From assembly GCF_022549675.1 (NCBI RefSeq), contig NZ_JAKZGR010000007.1, positions 1 through 64,000 on the forward strand: a stretch of 64,000 nt of DNA, given 5' to 3'. Position numbers and translations under genes: made by a program. Below, one piece after another: positions 18,901-27,099 of the stretch (position 1 is its first letter; each line of letters opens with the position of its first letter). This stretch comes from Belliella kenyensis. Its GTDB lineage: Bacteria; Bacteroidota; Bacteroidia; Cytophagales; Cyclobacteriaceae. The notes below the pieces were generated by a model, which was given only the letters and a program-made list of their open reading frames with translations, did no database searches and was not told the origin of the DNA.

Positions 18901-21900
18901 CCCTTCAAGTCAGAATCTCGGGTGGAAGTCCTGGCTATTACATTTCATGGCAGCGAGAGAATGAAAATGGTGTCTTTGAAAATTTCAGAGGGTCACGACA
19001 ATCTCTTGTAGGTATCAGAGCTGGAAACTATAAGATCATAGTTAGAGATATTGCCGGATGTATTGAAGAACACGATGTCACTTTGGAAGGACCAGATGAA
19101 ATAGTAATCAGCGCACTAAGTGTACAAAATGCAAGCTGCTTCGGGAGAAATGATGGAAGTATCAATATTCAAGTTACTGGCGGTACTTTTCCATATAGAT
19201 TTGAATGGGATCATGGTTTTATCAATCAAAACCCTCAAAATCTCGGAGTAGGAAATTATGCTGTAACAATAACAGATGCTAGAGGTTGCGTAGCTAGGCT
19301 TGAAGACATTTCAATTACCCAACCAGATCAATTGTCTATCAATTTGATTGACATAAATGAACCGAGTTGTGAACATACCGATGGCAGGATTGAGGTAGAG
19401 TTTGTAGGTGGAGATGAAACATTCTCAAGTCAATGGTTTCGATTGCCAGAGAATGTTCTTGTCGCAGAAAACACCAATATACTGGAGAATGTGTCTCCCG
19501 GAATCTACAGTGTCACTTTTGGAAATGGAACATCCTGTAGTGTAAACAATATTATAAATGTAGCTGGCCCAACCAATCCTCTTCGAATAAATATTGATGC
19601 ATTGAACCCAACCTGTATAGGCCAAAATGGCATCATAGCTATCTCTGCTTCAGGGGGACTTCCAAGTTACAGGTATTTTATCTCTCTAGATGGAGTTCAA
19701 GAAGAGCTTGATTCTAATATCATTACCAATTTAGAATCTGGAAATTATATCATTACAGTGAGGGATAGCAGAGGCTGTGAAGATAGTGATTCAATTACAA
19801 TCAATAATCCAAATCAACCTGTTTATGATGTAGAAAAGGTTCAAGACGCAAGTTGCTTTGGAGGTAATGATGGCCAATTAACTTTCCAAACTTTGGGAGA
19901 TTTCAATGAAATCTCTTATCAATGGTACAGAAGAGAATCCAATGGCAGCTTATCACCTATAAGCTCTGATACTTTAAATGAATTAGGAGCAGGTCGGTAC
20001 TTCGTAAGATTCCAATATAATGATAATTGCACTTTAGATTCTGAGGATTACATCATAACACAACCAGATGAAATTCAAATATTTACTCAGAACATACAAA
20101 CTTTTTGTTTTGGTGAATCAGGGCAAGTTATCCTTAATATATCTGGGGGGAATTTTGGAAAAACAATCACCTTAACAGGTCAAAACGGTGTAACAAGATC
20201 AATAACTGGTTTTTATACTGGCATAGCGACTTTTGATAATCTTACCTCAGGTACTTACGAAGTCAATGTTATTGACCAAAATGGCTGTCAAACACCTACC
20301 ACTACAATTGAGATCATTGAATCAGAACCTATACAAATTAATCTAGCTTCCATTCAAGAGGTGAGTTGTAGAGATGGTAATGATGGAAGTATTGAAATTG
20401 AGATCAATGGGGGAAGTGGAGACTATCAAGTACAATGGTCAAATGGGCAAGAAGGGTTAATAATAAGTGCCCTTACAGCTGGTTCATATACAGTTTTTGT
20501 AAATGATGGAAACTCTTGTGTCAGTTCAGAGACATTCATAATATCACAACCAACTGAGCATTTGACAATTCAGGCAATCTTTCCAACGGAAATTTGTACT
20601 CCTGATGACACTATAGATGTGACTCTCAATGTTCAAGGAGGCACTGCACCTTATACTTACCTGTGGTCGAATGGTTCTACCAATACATCATTGATAAATG
20701 TATCAACTGGTAACTATGAGGTCACTGTCACTGATTCGAATGGCTGTAGTGAAGTACTTGAGTTTGAAATTCCAGTGCCAAGATCCACTTTACAAATTTC
20801 ATTCGAAGGCAATACTACTATATGTTCATCAGGCGGCCATACGATGCTCTCCGCATCCATTAGTGGAGGTGCAGCACCTTATACTTACTTATGGTCAACT
20901 GGTGCAAGAGGACCAATAGCTTCCAACCTGACATCTGGAACATACAGCTTAACTGTGACAGATTCCAATGGTTGTATTGCCATAGAAGAAGTTGAGATTC
21001 TCCCACCAAGCAATCTCTCCATGAGACTTGATGAACTTGTGCATGTAACTTGCTTTGGAGGATCAGATGGAAGGATAAGCATTTCAATTGAAGATGGAAA
21101 TTCACCGTTTGAGATCATTTGGAGTCATGGAGTAAGAAACCAAACTTCAATATCTGGACTTGTAGCAGGCAACTACAATGTTAGCATTACAGACGCTAGC
21201 GGTTGTATCACCTCTGCTACATACAATATCAGGGAACCTGAATTGATTTCTTATAATGAAACAGTGGAAAATGTCACCTGTTTCGGTGCCGCTAATGGTC
21301 GAATAGAATTAAATGTACGAGGCGGCACTGCACCTTACAGCTACGCATGGTCAAATGGGTTCAATGGCAGAAACCCTCAAAATTTACCTCCTGGAACTTA
21401 TAGTGTAATAATTACAGACAGAAATGGTTGTAGCACTGGTGGAAGTTTTAACATTTCAGAGCCAACCCTACTTTCTATGACAGCTGACCATAGTGAAAAC
21501 TTAAACTGCTATGGAGACGATCAAGGCTACATCAACGTAAGCGTGGCTGGAGGTATGCAGCCCTATACCATAATTTGGTCGGACAATGATCAAATTACCA
21601 GCTTCAATAGATCTGGTCTTATAGCAGGATCATACACAGTCAGATTGATAGACGACAACAATTGCATCATTGAACAAACCTTTCAAATACGAGAACCAGA
21701 ACCTTTAGAAGCAAGGCTTAATCACCGATTTGACATAGACTGTGAAAATCAAACAATGGTAGGTGTAGCTTGGCTGGAAATTTCTGGCGGAGTTCCAAAT
21801 TATCAAATCACTTGGAGTAACGGCGTAAACAATTCAACTGAAATTGAGTTTAATAATAGTGGTAGAATTTCCACAATCATCACAGATTCAAATGGTTGCC

Positions 21901-22478
21901 AGGTTGAAATCAGTGATCAAGTAGAACTTCCACTAGTATTCTCAGAATCAGATTTCATCTATACAATTCCTTCCATAGGAACTACAGGTGAAATATTAGT
22001 CAATGATGAAGTTCAATTCTTAGATAGAACACTCGGAAATGTAATTGCTTGGGAGTGGAGTTTCGGTGATGGCACCAACACTTCTACACAGAATGCTACT
22101 CATACATATCAAAAACCTGGAATATACGAGGTCACCTTAAAAACCTTCGATATTTATGGATGTGTTTCAGAAGCTACCATCACCATAGAAGTGCTTGCCT
22201 CATACAGAATCATGATTCCTAATGCCTTCACTCCTAACGGTGATGGAATCAATGACTTTTTTCTCCCTAAACTCAGGGGAATCAAAACTTTTGAATTTTA
22301 TATTTTCAACAAATGGGGTGAAATGATTTATTCACATGTAATTGGTGAAGATCAGGGATGGGATGGCCAGCTAAATGGCAAAATGAGTCCTAATGGAAAC
22401 TATGTCTATAAGTTGGTCTTTGAAGCCGAAGATGGTGAAAAAGGAAGTCAAACAGGTGTATTTACACTTATTAATTAG
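15954..22478 (+). CDS. Giant secreted SprB-repeat adhesin with PKD and type IX sorting domain
   Basis: A cell-surface protein of 2174 residues, translated from a GTG at 15954 and opening with a signal peptide (cleavage near YAIAQ, residue 26). About 24 tandem repeats of roughly 80 residues follow. Most have the SprB-repeat form: a Cys-Phe/Tyr-Gly start such as CFGGSDGRISISI, then GGxxPYxYxWSNG, then LxxGxYxVxVTDxNGC. A PKD domain lies at about 1990-2080 (WEWSFGDG). The last 91 residues (from 2084) are a gliding-motility-associated C-terminal domain (PNAFTPNGDGINDFF), the type B sorting signal of type IX secretion. The PorP/SprF gene follows 6 bp later, as for SprB-SprF. Likely an adhesin for gliding or attachment. 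Paired Cys per repeat suggest disulfides. Confidence 0.93.
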   Translation: MKFQYLKLCFLVLSILSLGCQYAIAQSMTGDRYLRFECERIAEFRVRGGQPPYTYVWTYDSEIVQIDENFGSSDISILTQAKRGMYTSTVTDANGDVYSDSFFFQGSSNFTLNVDVLQDNNCEGITFGRIVGEINNGVAPFIVTIYNESRQVVRSTPISGNTINLTGFQAGTYLVEVQNANGCIEFDEVELDPIIPIRLARGGSLGAFPSNCVDNGSIAYDILQFEGDVRFRIRRRSPNGYINTWTTAPNGQIRYEGLSTGEYFLEIADDFRQENCPEIFPFTIEYDPLLFHEITTADITCFGDSNGSILFEIERNPDNSTLPEEVEITLSNSAGQVLENVINIDMAASSFEHLFDNLLSGNYFITFSHGGTNYPECTQIFEIEINSPDSPLVSNATSENIKCFGENSGVASVNPSGGWEPYTYLWSNGSTDSQINNLPVGNYFVDIIDAGGCSIREMFEIVNIAPALEARIEILDDLSCVGANDGVARVFNIQGGVEPYTFLWSIGQQNTERAEGLPEGEVSVTITDALGCSITLFENLSSPPPPEVVIESFPVSCSGESDGRVNIQINGTANYNVSIGAQTLTGNNVVFENLPEGEHTVSITYEGICNLTLDFTIESVVSVEFDTSNLQVSHVSCFGQSDGFVSGLSIQGGNGNLTISWQKLENGNYVNINGNNSLNLLGIEAGTYKITATDENGCFSEIEFAINEPDPFVVNGLQTEPISCINASDGSVTFSINGGNLPYAYSLNGASFISTTENIITIPNLSSGNGYNLIVRDANNCNINELQFDILSPEEIRIDLISISQESCYGVSDGYIFIETSGGDGQLQHQWYLSNDLNNVIANTESLEGIGPGSYVLRVSEIDNQNCFLERTFEILPTPELQLELDESVVHIICYGESTGSISIQVSGGTGDYSFAWSGSNGYFSSEQNISNIPAGIYSVRVIDQNGCYRELTNIEVTQPEAPLSIETLSTRPPSCPGAFDGTLQVRISGGSPGYYISWQRENENGVFENFRGSRQSLVGIRAGNYKIIVRDIAGCIEEHDVTLEGPDEIVISALSVQNASCFGRNDGSINIQVTGGTFPYRFEWDHGFINQNPQNLGVGNYAVTITDARGCVARLEDISITQPDQLSINLIDINEPSCEHTDGRIEVEFVGGDETFSSQWFRLPENVLVAENTNILENVSPGIYSVTFGNGTSCSVNNIINVAGPTNPLRINIDALNPTCIGQNGIIAISASGGLPSYRYFISLDGVQEELDSNIITNLESGNYIITVRDSRGCEDSDSITINNPNQPVYDVEKVQDASCFGGNDGQLTFQTLGDFNEISYQWYRRESNGSLSPISSDTLNELGAGRYFVRFQYNDNCTLDSEDYIITQPDEIQIFTQNIQTFCFGESGQVILNISGGNFGKTITLTGQNGVTRSITGFYTGIATFDNLTSGTYEVNVIDQNGCQTPTTTIEIIESEPIQINLASIQEVSCRDGNDGSIEIEINGGSGDYQVQWSNGQEGLIISALTAGSYTVFVNDGNSCVSSETFIISQPTEHLTIQAIFPTEICTPDDTIDVTLNVQGGTAPYTYLWSNGSTNTSLINVSTGNYEVTVTDSNGCSEVLEFEIPVPRSTLQISFEGNTTICSSGGHTMLSASISGGAAPYTYLWSTGARGPIASNLTSGTYSLTVTDSNGCIAIEEVEILPPSNLSMRLDELVHVTCFGGSDGRISISIEDGNSPFEIIWSHGVRNQTSISGLVAGNYNVSITDASGCITSATYNIREPELISYNETVENVTCFGAANGRIELNVRGGTAPYSYAWSNGFNGRNPQNLPPGTYSVIITDRNGCSTGGSFNISEPTLLSMTADHSENLNCYGDDQGYINVSVAGGMQPYTIIWSDNDQITSFNRSGLIAGSYTVRLIDDNNCIIEQTFQIREPEPLEARLNHRFDIDCENQTMVGVAWLEISGGVPNYQITWSNGVNNSTEIEFNNSGRISTIITDSNGCQVEISDQVELPLVFSESDFIYTIPSIGTTGEILVNDEVQFLDRTLGNVIAWEWSFGDGTNTSTQNATHTYQKPGIYEVTLKTFDIYGCVSEATITIEVLASYRIMIPNAFTPNGDGINDFFLPKLRGIKTFEFYIFNKWGEMIYSHVIGEDQGWDGQLNGKMSPNGNYVYKLVFEAEDGEKGSQTGVFTLIN

Positions 22479-22484
22479 TAAGTC

Positions 22485-23528
22485 ATGAATTATCCATCGG
22501 TCATAAAGTTCTTCATTATTTTCATGTGTATTTTCAACATGATGGGAACGACATATGCTCAAGATGTGCAATATACGCAGTTCTATGCTGCTCCATTATA
22601 CCTAAATCCAGCCTTCACTGGTTCTTCAGAACTCACCAGAATAGGTGCAAATTATAGAAATCAATGGCCAGGGCTTGATCACTCTTTCAATTCATACTCT
22701 GCATATATAGATCACTACATGTTTGACATCAATTCTGGTATAGGTGTGATCTTCAATGCCAATAAAGAAAGTAAAGCTAAACTATCAACCAATGAAATTG
22801 GTCTATCGTACTCCTACAGATTGAAGCTTGGTTTTGATTCCTTTTTACGATTTGGAGGACAAGTAAGCTACATCAATAGAGATGCATATTTTGGTGATTT
22901 AGTATTTGGAAATCAATTGGACATCAACACTGGAAGTATTGGGGGTGACAGTGGAGAGTTGTTCTCGGGTGATTACCGCCATAGTTTCATGGATTATAAC
23001 TTTGGCCTTTTATACCATACAGAAACCTACTGGCTAGGGATATCTGGCCACCACCTTTCTCAACCCAACACTTCATTTGTAGATGGGAACATTAGCAAGC
23101 TTCCCATGAGATTGTCTGCACATGGCGGTATGAAATTTGACCTTGGAGAAGGGTTTATCAACAATTATTACAGCAATAGCAGGCAAGAAAGATCAGTGTT
23201 TTTTGCATTTAATTACAAGCACCAAGCCCCCTTCAATCAGCTAGACATCGGTACACAGTTCTTTCTTCAGCCCTTGGTTCTTGGGGTTTGGTATAGAGGA
23301 TTCCCAGTCAAATATTCCTTACCAAATAATGAGTCTATTGCTGGCTTGCTCGGATTGACTTTGGAAAGCGGACTCGACATCGGTTATAGTTATGATTTCA
23401 CATTATCCAAATTGGGAAATCTTCAATCAGCAGGAGCTCATGAGATTTCCATCAGATATTCCTTTATGTACGGAGATCCCAATCAAAGAAACAGAAGAAG
23501 CACGGTAATACCTTGCTTTAGATTTTAG
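22485..23528 (+). CDS. PorP/SprF family type IX secretion system membrane protein
   Basis: An outer-membrane beta-barrel of 347 residues with a signal peptide (cleavage near TTYAQ) and the family N-terminus QDVQYTQFYAAPLYLNPAFTGS. Glycine- and aromatic-rich barrel strands follow, with a RYSF-type segment near the end. PorP/SprF proteins hold type B sorted cargo at the surface and are usually encoded directly after their cargo gene. Here it lies 6 bp after the SprB-repeat adhesin, so it is presumably dedicated to that protein. Several paralogues per genome are usual, so this copy need not be the core gliding SprF. Confidence 0.93.
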   Translation: MNYPSVIKFFIIFMCIFNMMGTTYAQDVQYTQFYAAPLYLNPAFTGSSELTRIGANYRNQWPGLDHSFNSYSAYIDHYMFDINSGIGVIFNANKESKAKLSTNEIGLSYSYRLKLGFDSFLRFGGQVSYINRDAYFGDLVFGNQLDINTGSIGGDSGELFSGDYRHSFMDYNFGLLYHTETYWLGISGHHLSQPNTSFVDGNISKLPMRLSAHGGMKFDLGEGFINNYYSNSRQERSVFFAFNYKHQAPFNQLDIGTQFFLQPLVLGVWYRGFPVKYSLPNNESIAGLLGLTLESGLDIGYSYDFTLSKLGNLQSAGAHEISIRYSFMYGDPNQRNRRSTVIPCFRF

Positions 23529-23529
23529 A

Positions 23530-24294
23530 TCAAAAGGTAAAATAAGTATTGAAAATCAATCCACTATTGGTCTGAATTAGTGCTTTATCTTCTATCAATC
23601 GAGCAAACTGAAGAATTTGATTGATACCGCCAAATTCCATTTTAAAATTATGGTTCAAGTGGAGACCAAAGACTAACCCTACTCTATTTTGATCAAAAAT
23701 ATTCTGATTGATACTTTTACCAAAACCAATCATTATCTCATCATAAACTGAAAGGTATGGCGTATTTTTTTCTAAAAAATACTTGTCAAGAGGTAATTGT
23801 AAGGTTGCCATATAACGGATCCTATTCACGTAAGTATTGTTATATACTTTGTTCAGTTGGCCATTTGAATAATTCCCGACCCAGCGTTGTTCCAACATAA
23901 ACCTATGCTTCAATAAGATTTTGTCAATAGGGTTATTGATCTGGACCATTTGAAAAAACCTGAATTCAGGGAAAATTCTACTAGAATTTTGAATAGGTAC
24001 TTTCCCGTAGGGATGGGTTTCAATGTGACCAATACCAGCCCTAATCAAAACAAAAGGGTGAATTTGGTAATTGACTCCTGTTCTAAATAAATTTTGTTGT
24101 GATTCTTTTATCAGATTAGCTCTTCTCCATTGGAACTCTCCGTGCAAACTCCATTTATCATTTACCTTATGCGTTAAATGTATGTTATACCACCCAATCG
24201 TATTAAAATCACTTAATCTAATACCATCTGCGTAGACCCTTTCAGCAGAAAGTAAAATGAACCAAACTATCAGAATTTTGATTTTTTTATTCAT
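23530..24294 (-). CDS. DUF2490 family protein, probable outer-membrane barrel
   Basis: The protein has 254 residues with a signal peptide (about 1-22, ending ERVYA). It shows the DUF2490 pattern: WYNIHLTHKVNDKWSLHGEF near the start, then HRFMLEQRW and RIRYMATLQLPL mid-protein, ending in an aromatic strand (NTYFTF). These features suggest a small outer-membrane beta-barrel of unknown function. It is convergent with the PorP/SprF gene (1 bp between stops) and downstream of pncA on the minus strand. Two TGTAC-based palindromes sit at its promoter. Confidence 0.75.
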   Translation of the reverse strand: MNKKIKILIVWFILLSAERVYADGIRLSDFNTIGWYNIHLTHKVNDKWSLHGEFQWRRANLIKESQQNLFRTGVNYQIHPFVLIRAGIGHIETHPYGKVPIQNSSRIFPEFRFFQMVQINNPIDKILLKHRFMLEQRWVGNYSNGQLNKVYNNTYVNRIRYMATLQLPLDKYFLEKNTPYLSVYDEIMIGFGKSINQNIFDQNRVGLVFGLHLNHNFKMEFGGINQILQFARLIEDKALIQTNSGLIFNTYFTF

Positions 24295-24298
24295 ATCA

Positions 24299-24357
24299 TG
24301 TACTGTATATATTTAATCCGAAGAATATTTGAAAATACTTTCGAAATGTACAGTACA
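24299..24357. promoter_or_regulatory. Paired TGTAC-type palindromes upstream of the DUF2490 gene
   Basis: TGTACTGTA (24299-24307) and TACAGTACA (24349-24357) form a perfect 9-bp inverted repeat. The right-hand copy is itself a palindrome, TGTACAGTACA (24347-24357). The left copy is only a few bases upstream of the start codon. This could be an operator pair or a hairpin; no regulator is identified. Confidence 0.3.
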
Positions 24358-24393
24358 AAATATCATGTATTTGTATTAAGAATCACATTAGCT

Positions 24394-25005
24394 TTAAAAG
24401 GAATCAGAGTGAGTAATAATCGCTCCAGCATTCTCCATTTCAATCATTGCTTTGGCAAAATCATCCGGATGAAGGTTTACTGCTTTTGTGGCATCTAAAA
24501 TCAAGTGAACTTTAAACCCTTCATTTAGCCCATCTAATACCGTAAACTTCACACAATAATCTTCTGCAAGTCCACACACGAAAATCTCTTCAACTCCATG
24601 ATCTTTCAGAAACTTGCTCAATCCAGTATCACCTTTTTTATTATTATCAAAAAATCCTGAATAAGAATCTACCAATGGGTTCATCCCTTTCTTAAATACC
24701 GCTTGCCATTTTTCTTGATTTAAATCTTGATGAAATTCAGAGCCAAATGTACCTTGAACACAGTGGACTGGCCATAATATTTGTTGGACACCTTCCAAAA
24801 TCACAAATTCACCTGGGTTTTTATTTGGGTGATTTGCAGCGAAGCTTCCATGATTTTCAGGATGCCAATCTTGAGTAGCTATGATAAAATCAAACCTACT
24901 TTGGAGCTGATTGATGATCGGAATGATTTGATCACCCTCATCCACAGCAAGTGCACCACCAGGTAAAAAATCATTTTGAACATCTACTATAATAAGCCCT
25001 CGCAT
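24394..25005 (-). CDS. pncA: Nicotinamidase
   Basis: PncA hydrolyses nicotinamide to nicotinate for NAD salvage. From ATG 25005 the protein has 203 residues, the normal size. The open frame continues to 25137, but those 44 extra residues do not look like a PncA N-terminus. Visible motifs are the catalytic Asp (IIVDVQNDFLPGG), metal ligands in ATQDWHPENHGSFA, the catalytic Lys segment (FKKGMNPLVDSYSGFFDN), and the nucleophile Cys in CGLAEDYCVKFT. The upstream extension overlaps a nested inverted repeat (25061-25179). Confidence 0.95.
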   Translation of the reverse strand: MRGLIIVDVQNDFLPGGALAVDEGDQIIPIINQLQSRFDFIIATQDWHPENHGSFAANHPNKNPGEFVILEGVQQILWPVHCVQGTFGSEFHQDLNQEKWQAVFKKGMNPLVDSYSGFFDNNKKGDTGLSKFLKDHGVEEIFVCGLAEDYCVKFTVLDGLNEGFKVHLILDATKAVNLHPDDFAKAMIEMENAGAIITHSDSF

Positions 25006-25060
25006 TGGAAATTGATTTGAAAGTTTAGCGAAATAATTTAAATGGTTATTTTTAAAATTC

Positions 25061-25179
25061 ATCCGCAAAGGTTCCATGACGAATAAAACTTTGGAAACGT
25101 ATGATTTAGAAACAAGCTCTATTACTATCCAAATCATACAACCACTAATTTTATATTGACTGCAAGTGCCTTTGCGGAT
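25061..25179. repeat. Nested inverted-repeat element between phhA and pncA
   Basis: The outer arms ATCCGCAAAGG (25061-25071) and CCTTTGCGGAT (25169-25179) are perfect complements. The inner arms GTATGATTT (25099-25107) and AAATCATAC (25131-25139) are also perfect, and a bulged A/T stem can form between them. The whole could fold as one interrupted hairpin directly after the phhA stop. It may be a terminator-like RNA structure or a remnant of a miniature inverted-repeat element. Confidence 0.5.
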
Positions 25180-25189
25180 TCAATTATGT

Positions 25190-25969
25190 TTAATTTGCTT
25201 CAGCCTCCACCATCTCTTCCAACACGGAAGCTATTTCTGGCAAGGACTCGTAAAGTTGTTCGTAGCTCTCTATGATGAAGTATTTATCTTGGAACTTATC
25301 CTTCCAATATGGTGTATTCATAATCTTGCGAACATCATAATCAAAGTGTGATGGCTCATCAGAAAGGCTATACTTGGTCTCTCCAGCCGAACTCAAAATA
25401 CCCGCACCATAGATTTTGACCTCTCCTTGTTCCCTTATCAGTCCAAACTCTATTGTAAACCAATAAATTCTAGACAAAATCTCTATGGCCCATTTGTTAT
25501 CAATATGCTTCAGTGCCAAGCCACTCAAATTCTCCAGAAAATCAACATAAGGTTGATTGGTAAGCATTGGCATATGTGCAAAAGCATCATGAAACATGTC
25601 TGGCTCCTGTAGGTAATCTAGCTGCTCCATTTTTCTCAACCAGGTAGAGGAACAAAATCTCTTATTGTTCATCAATCCAAAGAACAGATCATCGTCTATC
25701 AGTCCAGGAACTACTTGAATTGCCCATCCAGTGGATTCAGCAAGTCTGCTATTGACATCTTCAAAGTTTGCAATCTTATCAGAAGCAAATCCTATTTCCT
25801 TGATTCCATCTAAATATGCCTTTGAAGCAGCTTTTGGTAGATTTACTATTTGCCTATCGAAAAGAATCTTCCAAACTTTGAAATCCTCTTCTGTGTAAGC
25901 AGCGTAATCTTGTGTCATTTGTTTTAACCTCGGGTCACTGAAGACCCAATCTTTCGCTTTATTGATCAT
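25190..25969 (-). CDS. phhA: Phenylalanine 4-monooxygenase
   Basis: A non-heme iron, tetrahydropterin-dependent enzyme that hydroxylates phenylalanine to tyrosine. The 259 residues fit the bacterial form, which lacks the eukaryotic regulatory domain. The iron ligands are His127 and His132 (MFHDAFAHMP) and Glu174 (WFTIEFGLIRE). It lies 107 bp after the DAHP synthase on the same strand at the distal end of the trp cluster. Pterin carbinolamine dehydratase (phhB) is not in the window. The setting suggests a role in making tyrosine or balancing aromatic pools rather than only degrading Phe; that is inference. Confidence 0.96.
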   Translation of the reverse strand: MINKAKDWVFSDPRLKQMTQDYAAYTEEDFKVWKILFDRQIVNLPKAASKAYLDGIKEIGFASDKIANFEDVNSRLAESTGWAIQVVPGLIDDDLFFGLMNNKRFCSSTWLRKMEQLDYLQEPDMFHDAFAHMPMLTNQPYVDFLENLSGLALKHIDNKWAIEILSRIYWFTIEFGLIREQGEVKIYGAGILSSAGETKYSLSDEPSHFDYDVRKIMNTPYWKDKFQDKYFIIESYEQLYESLPEIASVLEEMVEAEAN

Positions 25970-26076
25970 TTATATTTGGGTTATATTACGGAGTCACTTT
26001 GGGAATATCACAGAACTTCACATTCAAAGTTGAGCAATTGGATCAATACATTTACAGTATTGGATTTAGAGGAAAA

Positions 26077-27096
26077 TTACAACAATTCAAATGTTTTGCG
26101 TAGAGCAAAGGTCTTTCTAATCTGATCTGCAAGCAAAGTGCTTTGCGCAAAATCCAAGGTCTGTTGTCCATCGGAATATGCTTTATCAGGGACTTCATGC
26201 GCTTCATAGATAATTCCATCTGCACCAGACATTACACCAGCAAGTGCCATCTGAGGAACATATGCCCTAATTCCTATACCATGAGAAGGGTCTACCACTA
26301 CTGGTAAGTGTGATTTAGCCTTCAAAATAGGTACGGCATTCAGATCCAAAGTGTTTCTACTTGCCTTTTCATAAGTCCTAATTCCCCTTTCACAAAGGAT
26401 CAATTTCTCATTTCCTCCTGAAAAAACATACTCCGCTGACTGCAAAAGCTCTTCAATCGTGCCAGAAATCCCTCGCTTGATCATCACAGCTTTATCTACT
26501 TTACCCAATTCATCCAAAAGGTTGAAATTCTGTGTATTCCTAGCACCTACTTGATAGATATCTACAAAAGGGTACATTTCTTCGATCTGAGACACTTGCA
26601 TTACTTCTGTGACGATCTTGATCCCTGCCTCTTGTGCCAGTTCATACCAAAGCTTTAGGCCATCTAAACCTAAACCTCTAAATGCGTATGGGCTAGATCT
26701 TGGTTTGAATACACCCCCACGCATCAACTTGATGTTGTTTTCTTTCAAGTGATTGATGACTTTTCTGATCTGGTCTTCTGATTCGATAGAGCATGGGCCT
26801 GCCATGATAGCCATATCACCATCTTTGACAAACACTCCATCTCCTAAATCTATAGAAGTAGGTTTAACTTTCCACTTTTTAGAAACCAGCTTATATTCAT
26901 CAGAGACAATATGGATATCTGCAATTCCTGCTTTCTTCCCAATTTTTCGAATGTCAAAGTCAGCTTTTCCAATCCCGATCAAGTAATCGCCAAGCTGTGT
27001 TTTGACTTCTGTGATTTTATAGCCGATCCCATTGACTTCGTCAATTAGAGCTGACTTTTCCTTTTCACTGATATCTTGTTTTAACTGTATGATCAT
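26077..27096 (-). CDS. aroF: 3-deoxy-7-phosphoheptulonate synthase (DAHP synthase)
   Basis: This enzyme condenses phosphoenolpyruvate and erythrose-4-phosphate, the first step of the shikimate pathway. The 339 residues are of the Bacillus/Thermotoga type. A ferredoxin-like regulatory domain (about 1-75) precedes the TIM barrel with MAGPCSIES, MRGGVFKPRSSPYAFRG, LCERGIRTYE and PVVVDPSHGIG. It lies 4 bp after trpA, so it is co-transcribed with the trp genes, and it is the only DAHP synthase seen here. The N-terminal domain of this subtype commonly binds aromatic end products for feedback. The symbol is chosen by family convention. Confidence 0.95.
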   Translation of the reverse strand: MIIQLKQDISEKEKSALIDEVNGIGYKITEVKTQLGDYLIGIGKADFDIRKIGKKAGIADIHIVSDEYKLVSKKWKVKPTSIDLGDGVFVKDGDMAIMAGPCSIESEDQIRKVINHLKENNIKLMRGGVFKPRSSPYAFRGLGLDGLKLWYELAQEAGIKIVTEVMQVSQIEEMYPFVDIYQVGARNTQNFNLLDELGKVDKAVMIKRGISGTIEELLQSAEYVFSGGNEKLILCERGIRTYEKASRNTLDLNAVPILKAKSHLPVVVDPSHGIGIRAYVPQMALAGVMSGADGIIYEAHEVPDKAYSDGQQTLDFAQSTLLADQIRKTFALRKTFELL

Positions 27097-27099
27097 ATT

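Noticed and set aside
24394-25137. 44-residue N-terminal extension of PncA
   Set aside because: The family N-terminus begins at MRGLIIVDVQNDF. The extension is encoded by the nested inverted-repeat region and matches no known domain.
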